This document shows, piece by piece, positions 1 through 9,900 of a DNA stretch of 64,000 nucleotides. Below the pieces are notes generated by a model. That model did no database searches and was not told the origin of the DNA. It worked only from the letters and a program-made list of their open reading frames with translations. The first letter of the stretch is position 1. The number at the start of each line of letters is the position of its first letter. The stretch is from 66-474 sp964489055 (GTDB lineage: Bacteria; Pseudomonadota; Gammaproteobacteria; Xanthomonadales; Rhodanobacteraceae): assembly GCA_964489055.1 (NCBI GenBank), contig CAZAXF010000005.1, positions 17,177 through 81,176 on the forward strand, given 5' to 3'. The position numbers and the translations under genes are program-made.

Positions 1-1778
1 TTGTTCAGCAGGCCGTTGCGCTGCTGCTCGATTGCGGTGCGTCGCACGTCCAGTTGCGGCGAATACAGCTTCAGTTTGTCGCGGATGTCGAACACGTGCT
101 GCACGCCGGCGTAGTCGTAGCGCTTGTGTGCCGGATTCCAGTACTTGTCCACACGCGTGAGCAGGTAGGCGGCAATCACGCCGTTGTGCTTGAGCACCAC
201 CCGGCTTTCCTCGCCGCCCAGTCCGGCCAGCGCCTTGTAGGCCTCGTCGGCGCTGGTGTAATGCTGCGGATTGTCGAGCTGGAAGCGGCCGACGACCTCG
301 TTGACGTGACGCGCGTCGAGGTAGCGGTTGACACCCCAGGCGGCGGCCGCCAGCACCACCACCGTCAGCGCGCCGTAGACCATCAACGGCCGCGCGCGCT
401 CGCGCACGCTCACGTCGCGCAGGCCCTCGATCAACTGCAGCACGCTTTGCAGGCGTTGCTCGGCGTGGAAGGCCACGGCGTCGGCCAGTGCCTTGTTCTG
501 GCGCTTGGTCAGACCGTGCACGCGCGGCGGGCTCAGGCCTTCCTTCAGCGCCACCTCGGCGCTCTTCTTGTCGAACGGATGCTTGCCCGTCAACAGTTCG
601 TACACCACGCACCCGAACGCGTAGATGTCGTCGGTCGGCCGCGGCTCGGCGCCCCGCAGCATCTCCAGGCTCGCGTACGATGGCGTCAACGCGCCCAGTG
701 TGCCCGCGTCGAATACCGTCTGCTCCCCGGCCGCCTCCACGAACTTCCCCGCCCGCGCAATCCCGAAGTCGAACACCTTGGCCACGCCGTCGGTGGTCAC
801 CATCACGTTCCCGGGCTTGAAGTCCGAGTGCACCACCCCGGCCGTGTGCGCACGCTTGAGCGCCCAGCCCATGCCTTCGATCAACGGCCGTGCCTTTGCC
901 AGCGGCATGCCATCGAAGGCCTCTTCCCGGATCAGCGTCTTCAGACTCGTACCGTCGATGTATTCCATCGTCATGAAGACGATGGTTCCATCCTTGTCGA
1001 AGTCGTATACCCGCACGATGTTGTCGTGCGCCAATTGTTGCGATCGCCGCGATTCGCGCTGCAGCGCGATCAGCGAATCCGGATGCCGGCGGAATTCGTC
1101 GTTCAGCACCTTCACCGCCACGTACGGGTCGCGATCGCGCGCTTCCACCTTGCGCTCATCGCGTGCCAGGTACACCACGCCCATGCCGCCCCGGCCCAGC
1201 TCGCGCTCGAGCAGGAACCGGCCCTTCAGCAGCATGCCGACGGTGGCGTATTCACCGCCGGCCTCGCCCGCCACGCGCTGCCACGACGAGGTGTTCATGC
1301 TGCCCGCCGAACCGGTGCTGCCAGTGCCGGTCGATCCGGTCTGCCCCGGACGCGACGGCGGTTGCACGATGGTCGCCGATTCGCCGGCTTCGGTCGCGGG
1401 CGGGCCCGGCCGCACCACGGTGCCATCTTCTTCCGGGGGCCCGGACACCGGCTCCACGCGCGTGGCGTCGCCGCCCGCGGGCACCTGCGCGCCGGGCTCG
1501 CCGGGCGGCGCGGAAGGCACCACGCGCGTAATGTCTTCGTCTTCCGGTTCCAGGCCGGATTCCGGCGCGGCCGGCTGCATGCTTGCCAGCTTGGTCAGCA
1601 ACGCCTTGACGATCTGCGGGCTGAGTTGCCCCTCGTCCCGCAATTGCTCGAGCCACGCCACCTCGTGGCGGTACAGGGCGTCCGGCAGCGCGCCACGTTC
1701 GCTCAACGCGTCGAACAGCGCCGGCAGTTTCAGGCTGCCTTCGCGCAGTGCCGCAACCAGTTGTTCGATCGTGGTCAT
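1..1778 (-). CDS. T6SS-associated Ser/Thr protein kinase (PpkA-like), 3' end outside window
   Basis: Membrane-anchored Hanks-type kinase that probably phosphorylates T6SS components such as TssL or Fha. The visible 592 residues begin MTTIEQLVAALREGS. Residues 1-70 are a helical domain also present in the other kinase of this locus. Residues 80-160 form a linker with four Thr-x-Val-x-Pro motifs (T84, T106, T120, T136). The catalytic domain (about 175-430) has the glycine loop GRGGMGVVYLA, lysine VAVKVL, catalytic loop HSDFKPGN and DFG. A single membrane segment and an extracytoplasmic region follow. HRD is replaced by HSD, so this is a non-RD kinase. It is the last T6SS gene visible, 121 nt after the lipoprotein gene. 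Residues about 157-435 are encoded by DNA almost identical to the second kinase. Kinase identity is certain; its substrates are inferred. Confidence 0.9.
   Translation of the reverse strand, partial: MTTIEQLVAALREGSLKLPALFDALSERGALPDALYRHEVAWLEQLRDEGQLSPQIVKALLTKLASMQPAAPESGLEPEDEDITRVVPSAPPGEPGAQVPAGGDATRVEPVSGPPEEDGTVVRPGPPATEAGESATIVQPPSRPGQTGSTGTGSTGSAGSMNTSSWQRVAGEAGGEYATVGMLLKGRFLLERELGRGGMGVVYLARDERKVEARDRDPYVAVKVLNDEFRRHPDSLIALQRESRRSQQLAHDNIVRVYDFDKDGTIVFMTMEYIDGTSLKTLIREEAFDGMPLAKARPLIEGMGWALKRAHTAGVVHSDFKPGNVMVTTDGVAKVFDFGIARAGKFVEAAGEQTVFDAGTLGALTPSYASLEMLRGAEPRPTDDIYAFGCVVYELLTGKHPFDKKSAEVALKEGLSPPRVHGLTKRQNKALADAVAFHAEQRLQSVLQLIEGLRDVSVRERARPLMVYGALTVVVLAAAAWGVNRYLDARHVNEVVGRFQLDNPQHYTSADEAYKALAGLGGEESRVVLKHNGVIAAYLLTRVDKYWNPAHKRYDYAGVQHVFDIRDKLKLYSPQLDVRRTAIEQQRNGLLN
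470..1310. repeat. Near-identical kinase-domain segment, copy 1 of 2
   Basis: This segment aligns without gaps at an offset of 2909 nt to 3379-4219. Reading line by line I found one substitution (G at 516, A at 3425). The flanks on both sides diverge strongly. It covers the whole kinase catalytic domain and suggests recent gene conversion or domain duplication. Confidence 0.93.
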
Positions 1779-1899
1779 TGCCGTGTTTCATTGCTCCTGC
1801 GGGCACAGCCGCTGCCGGCGCATCCGGCTGCGCCGCGGCGTTTCAGCCTGTTCCCGGGGCGGATGCGATCAGCGCGCAGCCCGTACGTCGCCCCAACGC
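1779..1899. other. Gap between lipoprotein and kinase genes
   Basis: A 121-nt gap, longer than most in this locus. No clear promoter, hairpin or RNA gene is visible in it. Confidence 0.5.
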
Positions 1900-2568
1900 T
1901 CACGCCACCACCACCATGGGCACGTCATTGGTACGGACCTGCTTGTCGTTCAAGTACAGCGTCGACTGCACGGTGTAGCGGCCTTCCTGGATGCCCTTGG
2001 GCAGGGTGAACTGGAAGCTGGTTTCGTACTCGCCGGTGCCGTTGATCGCATCGGCCTGCTTGGTCACCGTGGTGAGTTTCTTCCCGCTGGGCGAAAACAG
2101 CGTCAGTTGTTCCCGGAGCTGCGGCTGGGCGCCGTCGGTGCCGCGCAGGACCGTGATCCGCGACTGCATCGTCGCCTGGCTGCCGGCGCGCACGGTCTCG
2201 CCGGGTACCAGCTGGCTCTGGTACGCGTCGACGGTGCTGGTGGTGGGCAGCGCGCCGCGCTCGTGCTGGTACTGGGCTTCGACCGCCTGCGCACTGCGGA
2301 TCTTGCGTACGTGGTAGTTGTAGGCCATGCACGCGAATGCGCCGATGCCCGCACCGATCAGCGCCCCGGCCGCGTGTCCCTTGCCCTTGCCGAAGAACGA
2401 ACCGGCCAGCGCGCCGATGCCGCTGGCGACCCCGACGTTGCAATGATGCGACCCGGTATCGCCGGTACCGGCTTGCCTGGTATCGCCGACCTGCGCACAA
2501 CCGCCCAGCAACGCCAGCACGCAGATTGCGCCGGCAACACTGGCACCGCGAAATCCGAACGTTTGCAT
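1900..2568 (-). CDS. Glycine-zipper lipoprotein of the T6SS locus
   Basis: Predicted 222-aa lipoprotein. A hydrophobic signal (residues 9-21) ends in the lipobox LLGGC with Cys24. Residues about 46-80 are rich in Gly and Ala in a glycine-zipper pattern (GIGALAGSFFGKGKG, AGALIGAGIGAF). The C-terminal half (about 120-222) looks like a small beta-sandwich, with alternating strands such as GEYETSFQFTLPKG and GRYTVQSTLYLN. It lies between the two kinase genes, 13 nt after kinase 2. T6SS loci normally encode one outer-membrane lipoprotein, TssJ, also a beta-sandwich, and none is otherwise visible here. This protein could take that place or act in a TagQ-like sensing role. Both are inferences; I do not recognise the family. 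Confidence 0.75.
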   Translation of the reverse strand: MQTFGFRGASVAGAICVLALLGGCAQVGDTRQAGTGDTGSHHCNVGVASGIGALAGSFFGKGKGHAAGALIGAGIGAFACMAYNYHVRKIRSAQAVEAQYQHERGALPTTSTVDAYQSQLVPGETVRAGSQATMQSRITVLRGTDGAQPQLREQLTLFSPSGKKLTTVTKQADAINGTGEYETSFQFTLPKGIQEGRYTVQSTLYLNDKQVRTNDVPMVVVA

Positions 2569-2581
2569 GACCTTCCCTCCC

Positions 2582-4570
2582 TCAGTGGATCTGGATGTTG
2601 CCCATGGCCCGCTTTTGCGCCTGCTGCGCCTGTCGCAGCAGCCGCCCGGCAGCGGGATCGCCCGGGTTCACCTGCAGCGCCGCCTGCGCGTTGGCAATGG
2701 CGGCAGAATACTTCTGTTGTGCGTAGTTCTGCCGGCCCTGCCGGATCAATCGCGCCGCCACGTTCTGCATCCGCGCCTTCGACTCGGCGATTGCCTGCTG
2801 CTCCTTGCGGGCGGCCTCCTGCGCGGCCGCCTTGTCGGCCGCGGCCTGCCCGCCGTCGCCCGTGGCGTTTTTCGAAGGGGTCGTTGCGACCTGCGCGGGT
2901 TTGGCCGGATGTTCCAGCTCGTGTTTCTCCTCGGCGATGGTGGCGCGCTTCAATTCCAGTTTCGGCAGGAACAGGCCCAGCTTGTCCGTCATCGTGAACA
3001 CGCGTTGCGCCGAGGCGAAGTCGCGGTGGCCCTTGGCCGGGTTCCAGTACGCGTCGACGCGCTGCAGCAAGAATCGCTGCACGACATCGGCATGCTCGAT
3101 CAGCAGTTGCTTGCGCTGCGCATTGTCCAGGCCGGCAAGCGCGGCAATGGCCTGCGTCTCGCTGGTGTAGTGCCCCGGCTGGTCTGGCTGGAAGCGTGCG
3201 ACCACCTGGGCCACGTGACGCACACTCAATTCGTGCCGGATCCCCCAGCCCGCGGCGGCCAGCAGCAACAGCACCAGCGCCGCCCAGGCCAGCGGCCGCC
3301 CGACGCGTTCGCGCCAGCCGATGTCGCGCAGGCCCTCGACCACCTGGATCACCGTCTGGGTGCGACGTTTCGCATCCAGGGCCACGGCGTCGGCCAGTGC
3401 CTTGTTCTGGCGCTTGGTCAGACCATGCACGCGCGGCGGGCTCAGGCCTTCCTTCAGCGCCACCTCGGCGCTCTTCTTGTCGAACGGATGCTTGCCCGTC
3501 AACAGTTCGTACACCACGCACCCGAACGCGTAGATGTCGTCGGTCGGCCGCGGCTCGGCGCCCCGCAGCATCTCCAGGCTCGCGTACGATGGCGTCAACG
3601 CGCCCAGTGTGCCCGCGTCGAATACCGTCTGCTCCCCGGCCGCCTCCACGAACTTCCCCGCCCGCGCAATCCCGAAGTCGAACACCTTGGCCACGCCGTC
3701 GGTGGTCACCATCACGTTCCCGGGCTTGAAGTCCGAGTGCACCACCCCGGCCGTGTGCGCACGCTTGAGCGCCCAGCCCATGCCTTCGATCAACGGCCGT
3801 GCCTTTGCCAGCGGCATGCCATCGAAGGCCTCTTCCCGGATCAGCGTCTTCAGACTCGTACCGTCGATGTATTCCATCGTCATGAAGACGATGGTTCCAT
3901 CCTTGTCGAAGTCGTATACCCGCACGATGTTGTCGTGCGCCAATTGTTGCGATCGCCGCGATTCGCGCTGCAGCGCGATCAGCGAATCCGGATGCCGGCG
4001 GAATTCGTCGTTCAGCACCTTCACCGCCACGTACGGGTCGCGATCGCGCGCTTCCACCTTGCGCTCATCGCGTGCCAGGTACACCACGCCCATGCCGCCC
4101 CGGCCCAGCTCGCGCTCGAGCAGGAACCGGCCCTTCAGCAGCATGCCGACGGTGGCGTATTCACCGCCGGCCTCGCCCGCCACGCGCTGCCACGACGAGG
4201 TGTTCATGCTGCCCGCCGAGCCTCCGGTGCCGGTCGACTGCGTCGGTGCCGGACGCGAACGCGGCTGCACGATGGTTCCCTCGGCCAGGTCATCGGCCGT
4301 TGCCGCGGATTGGTCGTTGGCCGGTGCGTCGGCTTGTCCTGCCGATGGCTGTTCCGGGGCCGCTGGCTGCAGGGCCGCAAGCTGCGCCAGCAACGCCTCG
4401 GCAAATTCCGGCTCGAAACCGTCGTTGTCGCGCAGGTGCTTGATCCAGGCGACTTCGCGCAGGTATTGCCGTTCCGGGATTCCGCCGCGTTCGCCCAGCG
4501 CATTGCACGCCTCGGGCAACTTCAGGGTTCCCTCGCGAAGACCGGCAATCAGTGCTCCCAGTGAGGTCAT
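2582..4570 (-). CDS. ppkA: T6SS-associated Ser/Thr protein kinase (PpkA-like)
   Basis: A 662-aa Hanks-type kinase, complete in the window. Residues 1-70 are the same helical N-terminal domain as kinase 1. The linker has one Thr-x-Val-x-Pro site at T99 (GTIVQPRS). The catalytic domain (about 145-410) shows GRGGMG (156-161), Lys184, HSDFKPGN (278-285) and DFG (298-300). A membrane segment lies at about 425-443. The periplasmic part ends in a Lys/Ala-rich coiled stretch and a TPR-like tail (NYAQQKYSAAIANAQAAL). The start is 13 nt after the pppA stop, so kinase and phosphatase are probably co-translated, as in T6SS threonine-phosphorylation switches. Residues about 118-397 are nearly identical to kinase 1 at the DNA level. 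The symbol is by role and position, not by measured orthology. Confidence 0.9.
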   Translation of the reverse strand: MTSLGALIAGLREGTLKLPEACNALGERGGIPERQYLREVAWIKHLRDNDGFEPEFAEALLAQLAALQPAAPEQPSAGQADAPANDQSAATADDLAEGTIVQPRSRPAPTQSTGTGGSAGSMNTSSWQRVAGEAGGEYATVGMLLKGRFLLERELGRGGMGVVYLARDERKVEARDRDPYVAVKVLNDEFRRHPDSLIALQRESRRSQQLAHDNIVRVYDFDKDGTIVFMTMEYIDGTSLKTLIREEAFDGMPLAKARPLIEGMGWALKRAHTAGVVHSDFKPGNVMVTTDGVAKVFDFGIARAGKFVEAAGEQTVFDAGTLGALTPSYASLEMLRGAEPRPTDDIYAFGCVVYELLTGKHPFDKKSAEVALKEGLSPPRVHGLTKRQNKALADAVALDAKRRTQTVIQVVEGLRDIGWRERVGRPLAWAALVLLLLAAAGWGIRHELSVRHVAQVVARFQPDQPGHYTSETQAIAALAGLDNAQRKQLLIEHADVVQRFLLQRVDAYWNPAKGHRDFASAQRVFTMTDKLGLFLPKLELKRATIAEEKHELEHPAKPAQVATTPSKNATGDGGQAAADKAAAQEAARKEQQAIAESKARMQNVAARLIRQGRQNYAQQKYSAAIANAQAALQVNPGDPAAGRLLRQAQQAQKRAMGNIQIH
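3379..4219. repeat. Near-identical kinase-domain segment, copy 2 of 2
   Basis: Partner of the segment at 470-1310. Sequence outside it diverges in both linker and tail. Only one difference was seen over about 840 bp. Confidence 0.93.
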
Positions 4571-4583
4571 TGCGACATGATTC

Positions 4584-5297
4584 TCAGTCCTGCAGGCGCA
4601 CGATCACGGCGGACACGTTGTCGCGCGCCGCCCGACTCAGCGTGGTCTCGAACACCTCGTCCAGCACCGATGCGGGCGAGCTGTGCGCGCGGCACACCGC
4701 GTCGATTTCCGCGTCCGACATTTCCTTGTTGACGCCGTCGGAACAGAGCACGAATTCGGTACCGGGCCGGTTGTCGGCCACCACCCAGTCGACGAACAAC
4801 GATTCCTCGGCGCCGATGGCACGGGTCAGCGCGCCGCCATTCGGCTGCGCCGGTGCGCCGCCGAACTGGGTCACGTCCTCCTTGACCCCGTAGACGTGGT
4901 CGCGGGTGATCTGCGAAAGGCGCCCGTCCTCGTACACGTAGGCACGGCTGTCGCCGACCCAGCCGCACAGCATGAAGTCCCGGTCGTGCACCAGTACCAC
5001 CACGGTCGAGCCGATGATGTCGCTGCCGCGTTGCTGCGCGGTGCGCCGCAGCTCGGTGTTGATGCCCACCAGGGTGTCCTCGATCGCCTCGATGAAATCG
5101 AACACGTTGCGATCGCGGGGCAGCGCGGCCAGTCTCTCGACGATCATGCCGCTGGCGTAGTCACCGGCGGCATGTCCGCCGAGTCCGTCGGCGACCACCC
5201 ACAGGCCGGCCTCGTCGCGCACCAGGATGGCATCCTCGTTGCGACGGCGGACCTTGCCGGTGTCGGTGCGACCGGCCGACTGGAAATGCATTGTCAT
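4584..5297 (-). CDS. pppA: PP2C-family phosphatase PppA
   Basis: A 237-aa protein phosphatase expected to reverse PpkA threonine phosphorylation and so switch T6SS off. The PP2C metal-binding and core motifs are intact: RRRNEDA (17-23), VADGLGGHAAGD (35-46), GWVGDSRAY, FVLCSDGV and ARDNVSAVIV. The start ATG at 5297 overlaps the TGA of the TagF fusion by 4 nt (ATGA), which decides the start over longer in-frame extensions; an alternative ATG lies two codons in. No signal peptide or membrane segment is present, so it is cytoplasmic. It is followed closely by the kinase gene. Confidence 0.92.
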   Translation of the reverse strand: MTMHFQSAGRTDTGKVRRRNEDAILVRDEAGLWVVADGLGGHAAGDYASGMIVERLAALPRDRNVFDFIEAIEDTLVGINTELRRTAQQRGSDIIGSTVVVLVHDRDFMLCGWVGDSRAYVYEDGRLSQITRDHVYGVKEDVTQFGGAPAQPNGGALTRAIGAEESLFVDWVVADNRPGTEFVLCSDGVNKEMSDAEIDAVCRAHSSPASVLDEVFETTLSRAARDNVSAVIVRLQD

Positions 5298-6988
5298 GTC
5301 CCCACCTCGATCACGGCCACAGGCCACTGCGGGCGGTCCGTCCCCAGCCCGGCGGCCGCCGCGATGCGCGCGCACGCTTCCTCGCCGGTGTCGGCCGCCA
5401 GACAGGTGGCGAGTGATGGCGCCGGGACGCGCATGAGTGTATCAGTGGCCAGCAGCACCAGCCGGTCGCCCGGCGCGGTGAGGCAGCGGATTTCATCGCA
5501 GCGCGGCCCGCCTGCGCAGCCAAGCCCCGGCGTGGGCATGGCCCGCCGCTCCGACAGCACGCCGGTCAGGTCGCCCGGGCGCACGGTGTCGGCTTCATCG
5601 GACGGTACTTCGGGCCCGGCATCCTCGAACAACGGGCGCAACTGGCCGCGTCGCCAGTGCCAGGCGCCGGCCGCGCCCACGCGCAGCAAGGTCGCCTGCC
5701 CGGCGTCCAGGCGCAACACCACGGCCGCGCCGTCCTCGGGGACCGGATTGACCAGGTCCTCGCCGCGCTCGCGCAACGGTGCGTGCAGGGCCAGCAACCG
5801 CTCGCGCCACTGCGGCGCGTCCTGCGGTGCGGCGTCGGCCAGCGCCTCGCCGACCCGCGCGGCCGCCTGGCGTCGCGGATCGGGCGGGCCGTTGTCGGCC
5901 GCGAGCACGGTGAGCGCGCCCGCCTGCCGGAACAACACACCGGCGTTCGTTGACGTGCCTGTCGCCGGCGCAGGCTGCGTGATCGAATCGTCGCGATCCG
6001 GCGCATCCATGAGTCCCCGCGTGGACTCCGCATCGCCGGGCACGAGCGTGTCACGCGGGGCCGCATCGGCGGCGTCCGGTGGCGTTGCGCGCGGTGGAGG
6101 CGCCAGCAGGTCGTCGATCGTGGAGGCCTGCGCGGCGGCCGGCGCCGCCGCGGTGCCGGCGCCGGCATCGATACCCGCCGTATCCGGGAGCAGGTCGGAC
6201 AGCACGTCGTCCAGGTCGTCCGGGAGCCTGGCCGCGGTCGCCTGCGGCCGCGGAATCGCGCCGGGTGCGTCCACCCTCCCTTGCGTGTGCCAGTCGGCGG
6301 GCGCCAGCGAAGCATCCAGGAACGCCGCGTAGTCCTGAGGCCGCGGCAGCCCGTGCGTGAGCAGCGCACTGGAGGGAACGCGCGCACCACCGGTGGTCCA
6401 CCACAGGCAGCCATCGTCGGTATCCATGCAGGTGGTCAGCCACACCTTCAGCAGCGGATCCTCGCCGGACGGAATCCAGCCGGTCCGAAGGACCGCCGCC
6501 TGCGTCCAGTCACCCGACTCCGGCGACGTCGCGCCGCCGCCGGCCAGCCATTCGACCGGCGCGGGGAGTGCCGCGACCGCCGCGTCGAATGCATCGGCGG
6601 TCGAAGTCGCGTCGGCACCGCGGCACACGCGCTCCAGTGCGCCGAACCAGCCCGCCCCCGTGCGCACGATGCGGCCGAATGCATCGGCGTCGGTGAGTGG
6701 GCAGGCCAGCACCATCGGGAAGCCCCGCCCGACGCGGTCGACCGACGGACCGGTCACACCCACCCAGGCCTGCACGCCGCACACGCCCGGCATCAGTGCG
6801 AAGCGCCACACCGGGGCGTTCTGCCATACGCCGTGCCAGGCTTCGCCGAGCGCGGTGCGCGCCGCGCTGACGGCGGCCTCGAAGCCCGCATCCCAGGCCG
6901 ACACGAAGGCGGTGGGCAGGCGCCGCTGGACGAAATCACCCACGCCGGGAAGCTTGCCGAAAAACCCTGTGCTGCCCGGTCCGGCCAT
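5294..6988 (-). CDS. tagF: TagF (ImpM-type) domain fused to a degenerate PP2C-like domain
   Basis: A 564-aa post-translational regulator. Residues 1-230 are the TagF/ImpM domain, starting GFFGKLPGVGDFVQRRL and containing the LMPG and GRGFPMVLACPL core. A Pro/Ala/Asp-rich linker (about 230-340) joins a C-terminal PP2C-like fold. That domain lacks the acidic residues needed for metal: ADNGPPD replaces ADGMGGH, RVGAAGAW replaces the GDSRA strand and LLATDTL replaces LCSDG. It is therefore probably a pseudophosphatase. TagF-PppA fusions are known in Agrobacterium. Here an intact, separate PppA is also encoded, overlapping by 4 nt. TagF proteins repress T6SS assembly, probably by sequestering Fha. 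Confidence 0.88.
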   Translation of the reverse strand: MAGPGSTGFFGKLPGVGDFVQRRLPTAFVSAWDAGFEAAVSAARTALGEAWHGVWQNAPVWRFALMPGVCGVQAWVGVTGPSVDRVGRGFPMVLACPLTDADAFGRIVRTGAGWFGALERVCRGADATSTADAFDAAVAALPAPVEWLAGGGATSPESGDWTQAAVLRTGWIPSGEDPLLKVWLTTCMDTDDGCLWWTTGGARVPSSALLTHGLPRPQDYAAFLDASLAPADWHTQGRVDAPGAIPRPQATAARLPDDLDDVLSDLLPDTAGIDAGAGTAAAPAAAQASTIDDLLAPPPRATPPDAADAAPRDTLVPGDAESTRGLMDAPDRDDSITQPAPATGTSTNAGVLFRQAGALTVLAADNGPPDPRRQAAARVGEALADAAPQDAPQWRERLLALHAPLRERGEDLVNPVPEDGAAVVLRLDAGQATLLRVGAAGAWHWRRGQLRPLFEDAGPEVPSDEADTVRPGDLTGVLSERRAMPTPGLGCAGGPRCDEIRCLTAPGDRLVLLATDTLMRVPAPSLATCLAADTGEEACARIAAAAGLGTDRPQWPVAVIEVGT

Positions 6989-6992
6989 GTGC

Positions 6993-9900
6993 TTATCCCC
7001 CGCACCGGAACCGCTGCACGGCCTTGTTGAGGAAGGGATTCTTCAGGCTTCCGGCAACGATCACCAGCTTGGCCACGTGGCCGCCGAAATTGAAGGTGGC
7101 AAGGTAACGAAGGTCGGACTGCTTTTGCAGCTGCGCCGCGTGCAGGGCATGGAACAAAGCCCAGTCCCCGGAGTAGCTGAAGGTGCTGAGCAGGTTGCCC
7201 GAATCATCCCAGGCCGACACCTTCACCAGCCCGGGCTTGGGCCCGGGCCACTTCATGTTCATCCGGGTGGCGCCGCCCGGGCTGTAGGTGAAGGCCTGCC
7301 CGTCCACGTCAATGGCGAACTTGCCGATGCCTGCGCCGAGCTGGGGATCGGCGACGCTGAAGTCCACCTGCGGCTGGTTTGACCCCTGGTGGAAATACAT
7401 TTGCTTGATCTCGTCGGCCAGTTGCATCTCGCGCAGCATGCCGGGCGGCCCCTTGACCGCACCGGGCCCGGACTTCCACTTCCAGTACTTGCCGCTGGCA
7501 TCGACCAGCTTGGACAAGGTCTGGTTGTAGTACTGGTCGAAGCTGCCGCCGTAGCCAAACAGGCCGGCGAAGTTCTGCAGCGGGATGTCCTTGCTGCTGG
7601 ACGGATTGAACGGGAAGCGACCGTGGGTGAACTGAGCACAGTTCTTGCCCACGGCCTGCTTGAACTGCTTGCCCAGCGCGCTCTTGGTGCCGCTGGCGAT
7701 CATGGCCTGGCTCTCGCCGGTCAGCGCCGCCAGCCAGGTCGATACGGGAGACGGCAACTGCTCGACCTGCTGCTGGGCCAGCAGCAACTGCGGATTGGGC
7801 TGGCCGGCGGCGTTGGTGAAGTCGCTCATGGTCAGCAGTGTCTTGCTGAGCTGGCCGATCGCGGACAGGGTCTGGTCGATCGGCGCGGCGCCGGCGCCCC
7901 CTGCGGTCAGCTTGTCGATGGCCTCGAAGTGCGCGCTGATGGCGTCACCCGGTTTTGCCGCCGGCGCGTTGCCACCACCGCCCTGCGAGTCGGCCAACAC
8001 CCGCGTCAACGCGTTCTGGGTGGCCTTCTGGCGCGCGCGACGTCCGGCAAGTTCTTTCGCCGCCGCCTCGGCTTTCTTGTCGCCCGCTTCGCCGGGTTCG
8101 CGCAACATGTTGCTGGTGTTTTCGGCCACGATCTTCAGCAACGCCTTCAGCGGCGAACTCGGTCCGGCCAGCTTGGCGGCCACCGCGCTGGCGGTCTGGA
8201 TGTCGCCTATGGGCTGCAGCGCCAGGTCATCGAGCAGGCCGTCCCAATGCTTGATGTAGTCCTGCTCGTACAGCGCCAGCACCTGCTGCTGCATGCGCGC
8301 GCGCGAAAGGGCGTCCATGTGCGTGGCGCCGAACACCCAGTCGTCCTTGGCAAACTGGTCCACCGCCTCGGCGATGCCCTTGTCCACCTGGTTCTTGAAC
8401 ACCGGCTGCGTGTACAGTGCCGGCAGCGGTTTGGACAGCGGCACGCCGCTCTTGCGGCGGAACACGTTGCCGAGCAGGCCCAGCTCCTTGTCCAGGTTCA
8501 GCACCGGATCGCTGGATGCCGATTCCTTCAGCTTCAGGTTGCCGTAGACCAGGGTCGCCAGGTCGGCCGTCTTCAGCGTCGCGCGCGCCTGCGCCACCAG
8601 GCCCTTGTCCAGCGGGATCGCGCGCAGCTTCGCCGGATCCTGTACCAGCACCTCGAACTGTTTTTGCAGCGCCTGCTGCAGCACGGTGTCATCGGGAAAG
8701 ATGCGGTTCCATTCGATGTTGGTCAGGGCCACCAGCTGGTCGACGTCGCGGTGCGCGGGTTCACCCAGCATCAGGTAGCCCTTGAGGTAGTAGTAGAGCG
8801 CCTGCGGATTGTCGGCGCTGCCGGAAAGGCCGTTGCGGAAGCGCATCGCCACACCCGGCAGCAACAGCGCATTGAGTTCGCGCAGGTACGCGCCGTGCAC
8901 TTCGCGGCCCACGGCATTGCCCTGGTAGAGGCCAAAGCGCATCAGCCACGGCACGTGGCCCTTGTACTGTTGCGCCACGGCTTCGACCGAATCCATCGCG
9001 TCCAGCCGCTGCAGCGCCTGCGCGAAATAGGTCTTGTCGGTCGCGGCGCCGGTGAGGTCGGCCTTGGCCGGATACTTGGCAACCGCCTGCTGCACCTGCT
9101 TCAGGTAGGCGCGGTTGCGCCCGTAGCTGGTGAAGAGCGCGGCCAGCAGCAGCACCGTCACCAGCAGCACACCGGCGTAGGCCGCGGCCTGCAGCAACAC
9201 CTTGCGGCGTTCCAGTTTCGGATCGGTGCCCGCGAAGCCCGATTCATGGAACAGCACGTCCTTGAGCAGGCGTTCCACGAAGAATGTCCGCGGCTTGGCA
9301 CCGGATGGCTGCACCCGCGCGGCATCGAGCCCGAAGGTGCGCGCCACCGCGCCCATCATGCGATCGATCGGCGTGCCTTCCTGGGTGCCCGAGGTCAGGT
9401 ACACGCCGCGCAGGAGTGGTGGCGTGCCGTACTCGTGGCTGCTGAACACGCCTTCCACGAACTGGCGCACGATCTCGCGCAACGATCCCATCTGCAGCGG
9501 GAACGAGAGCACCGCCGCGCGCCGGTTGCGGTCGCGCTCGTCGTACAGCCGGTCGAGCACGCGCGCGTTGAGCTGGTCGATCAACAGGTCGAATTCGCCC
9601 GCGAACGCGCCGGCCGCGCTGCCGTCCATGGTCTGCGCCACGGGAAACGACATGCCCCACACCTGGCTGCGCTGCTCGGCATCCAGGTTGTCGAAAAATT
9701 CGGTGAAGCCGGCCACCAGATCGCACTTGGTCAGCACCAGGTACACCGGCACGCCGATCCGGAGCTGTTCGCCCAGTTCGTCCAGGCGCCGGCGCACCGC
9801 GGCAATGTGGGCCTTGAGGCCCGTGGCATCGAGCGTCAACAGGTCCGACACGCTCATCGCCACCATCACGCCGTTGATGGGGCGCCGCTTGCGGTAGCGC

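Noticed and set aside
54..4564. Long rightward open frames opposite the two kinases
   Set aside because: They are Arg/His-rich antisense frames in GC-rich DNA with no domains; the leftward frames hold complete kinase motifs.
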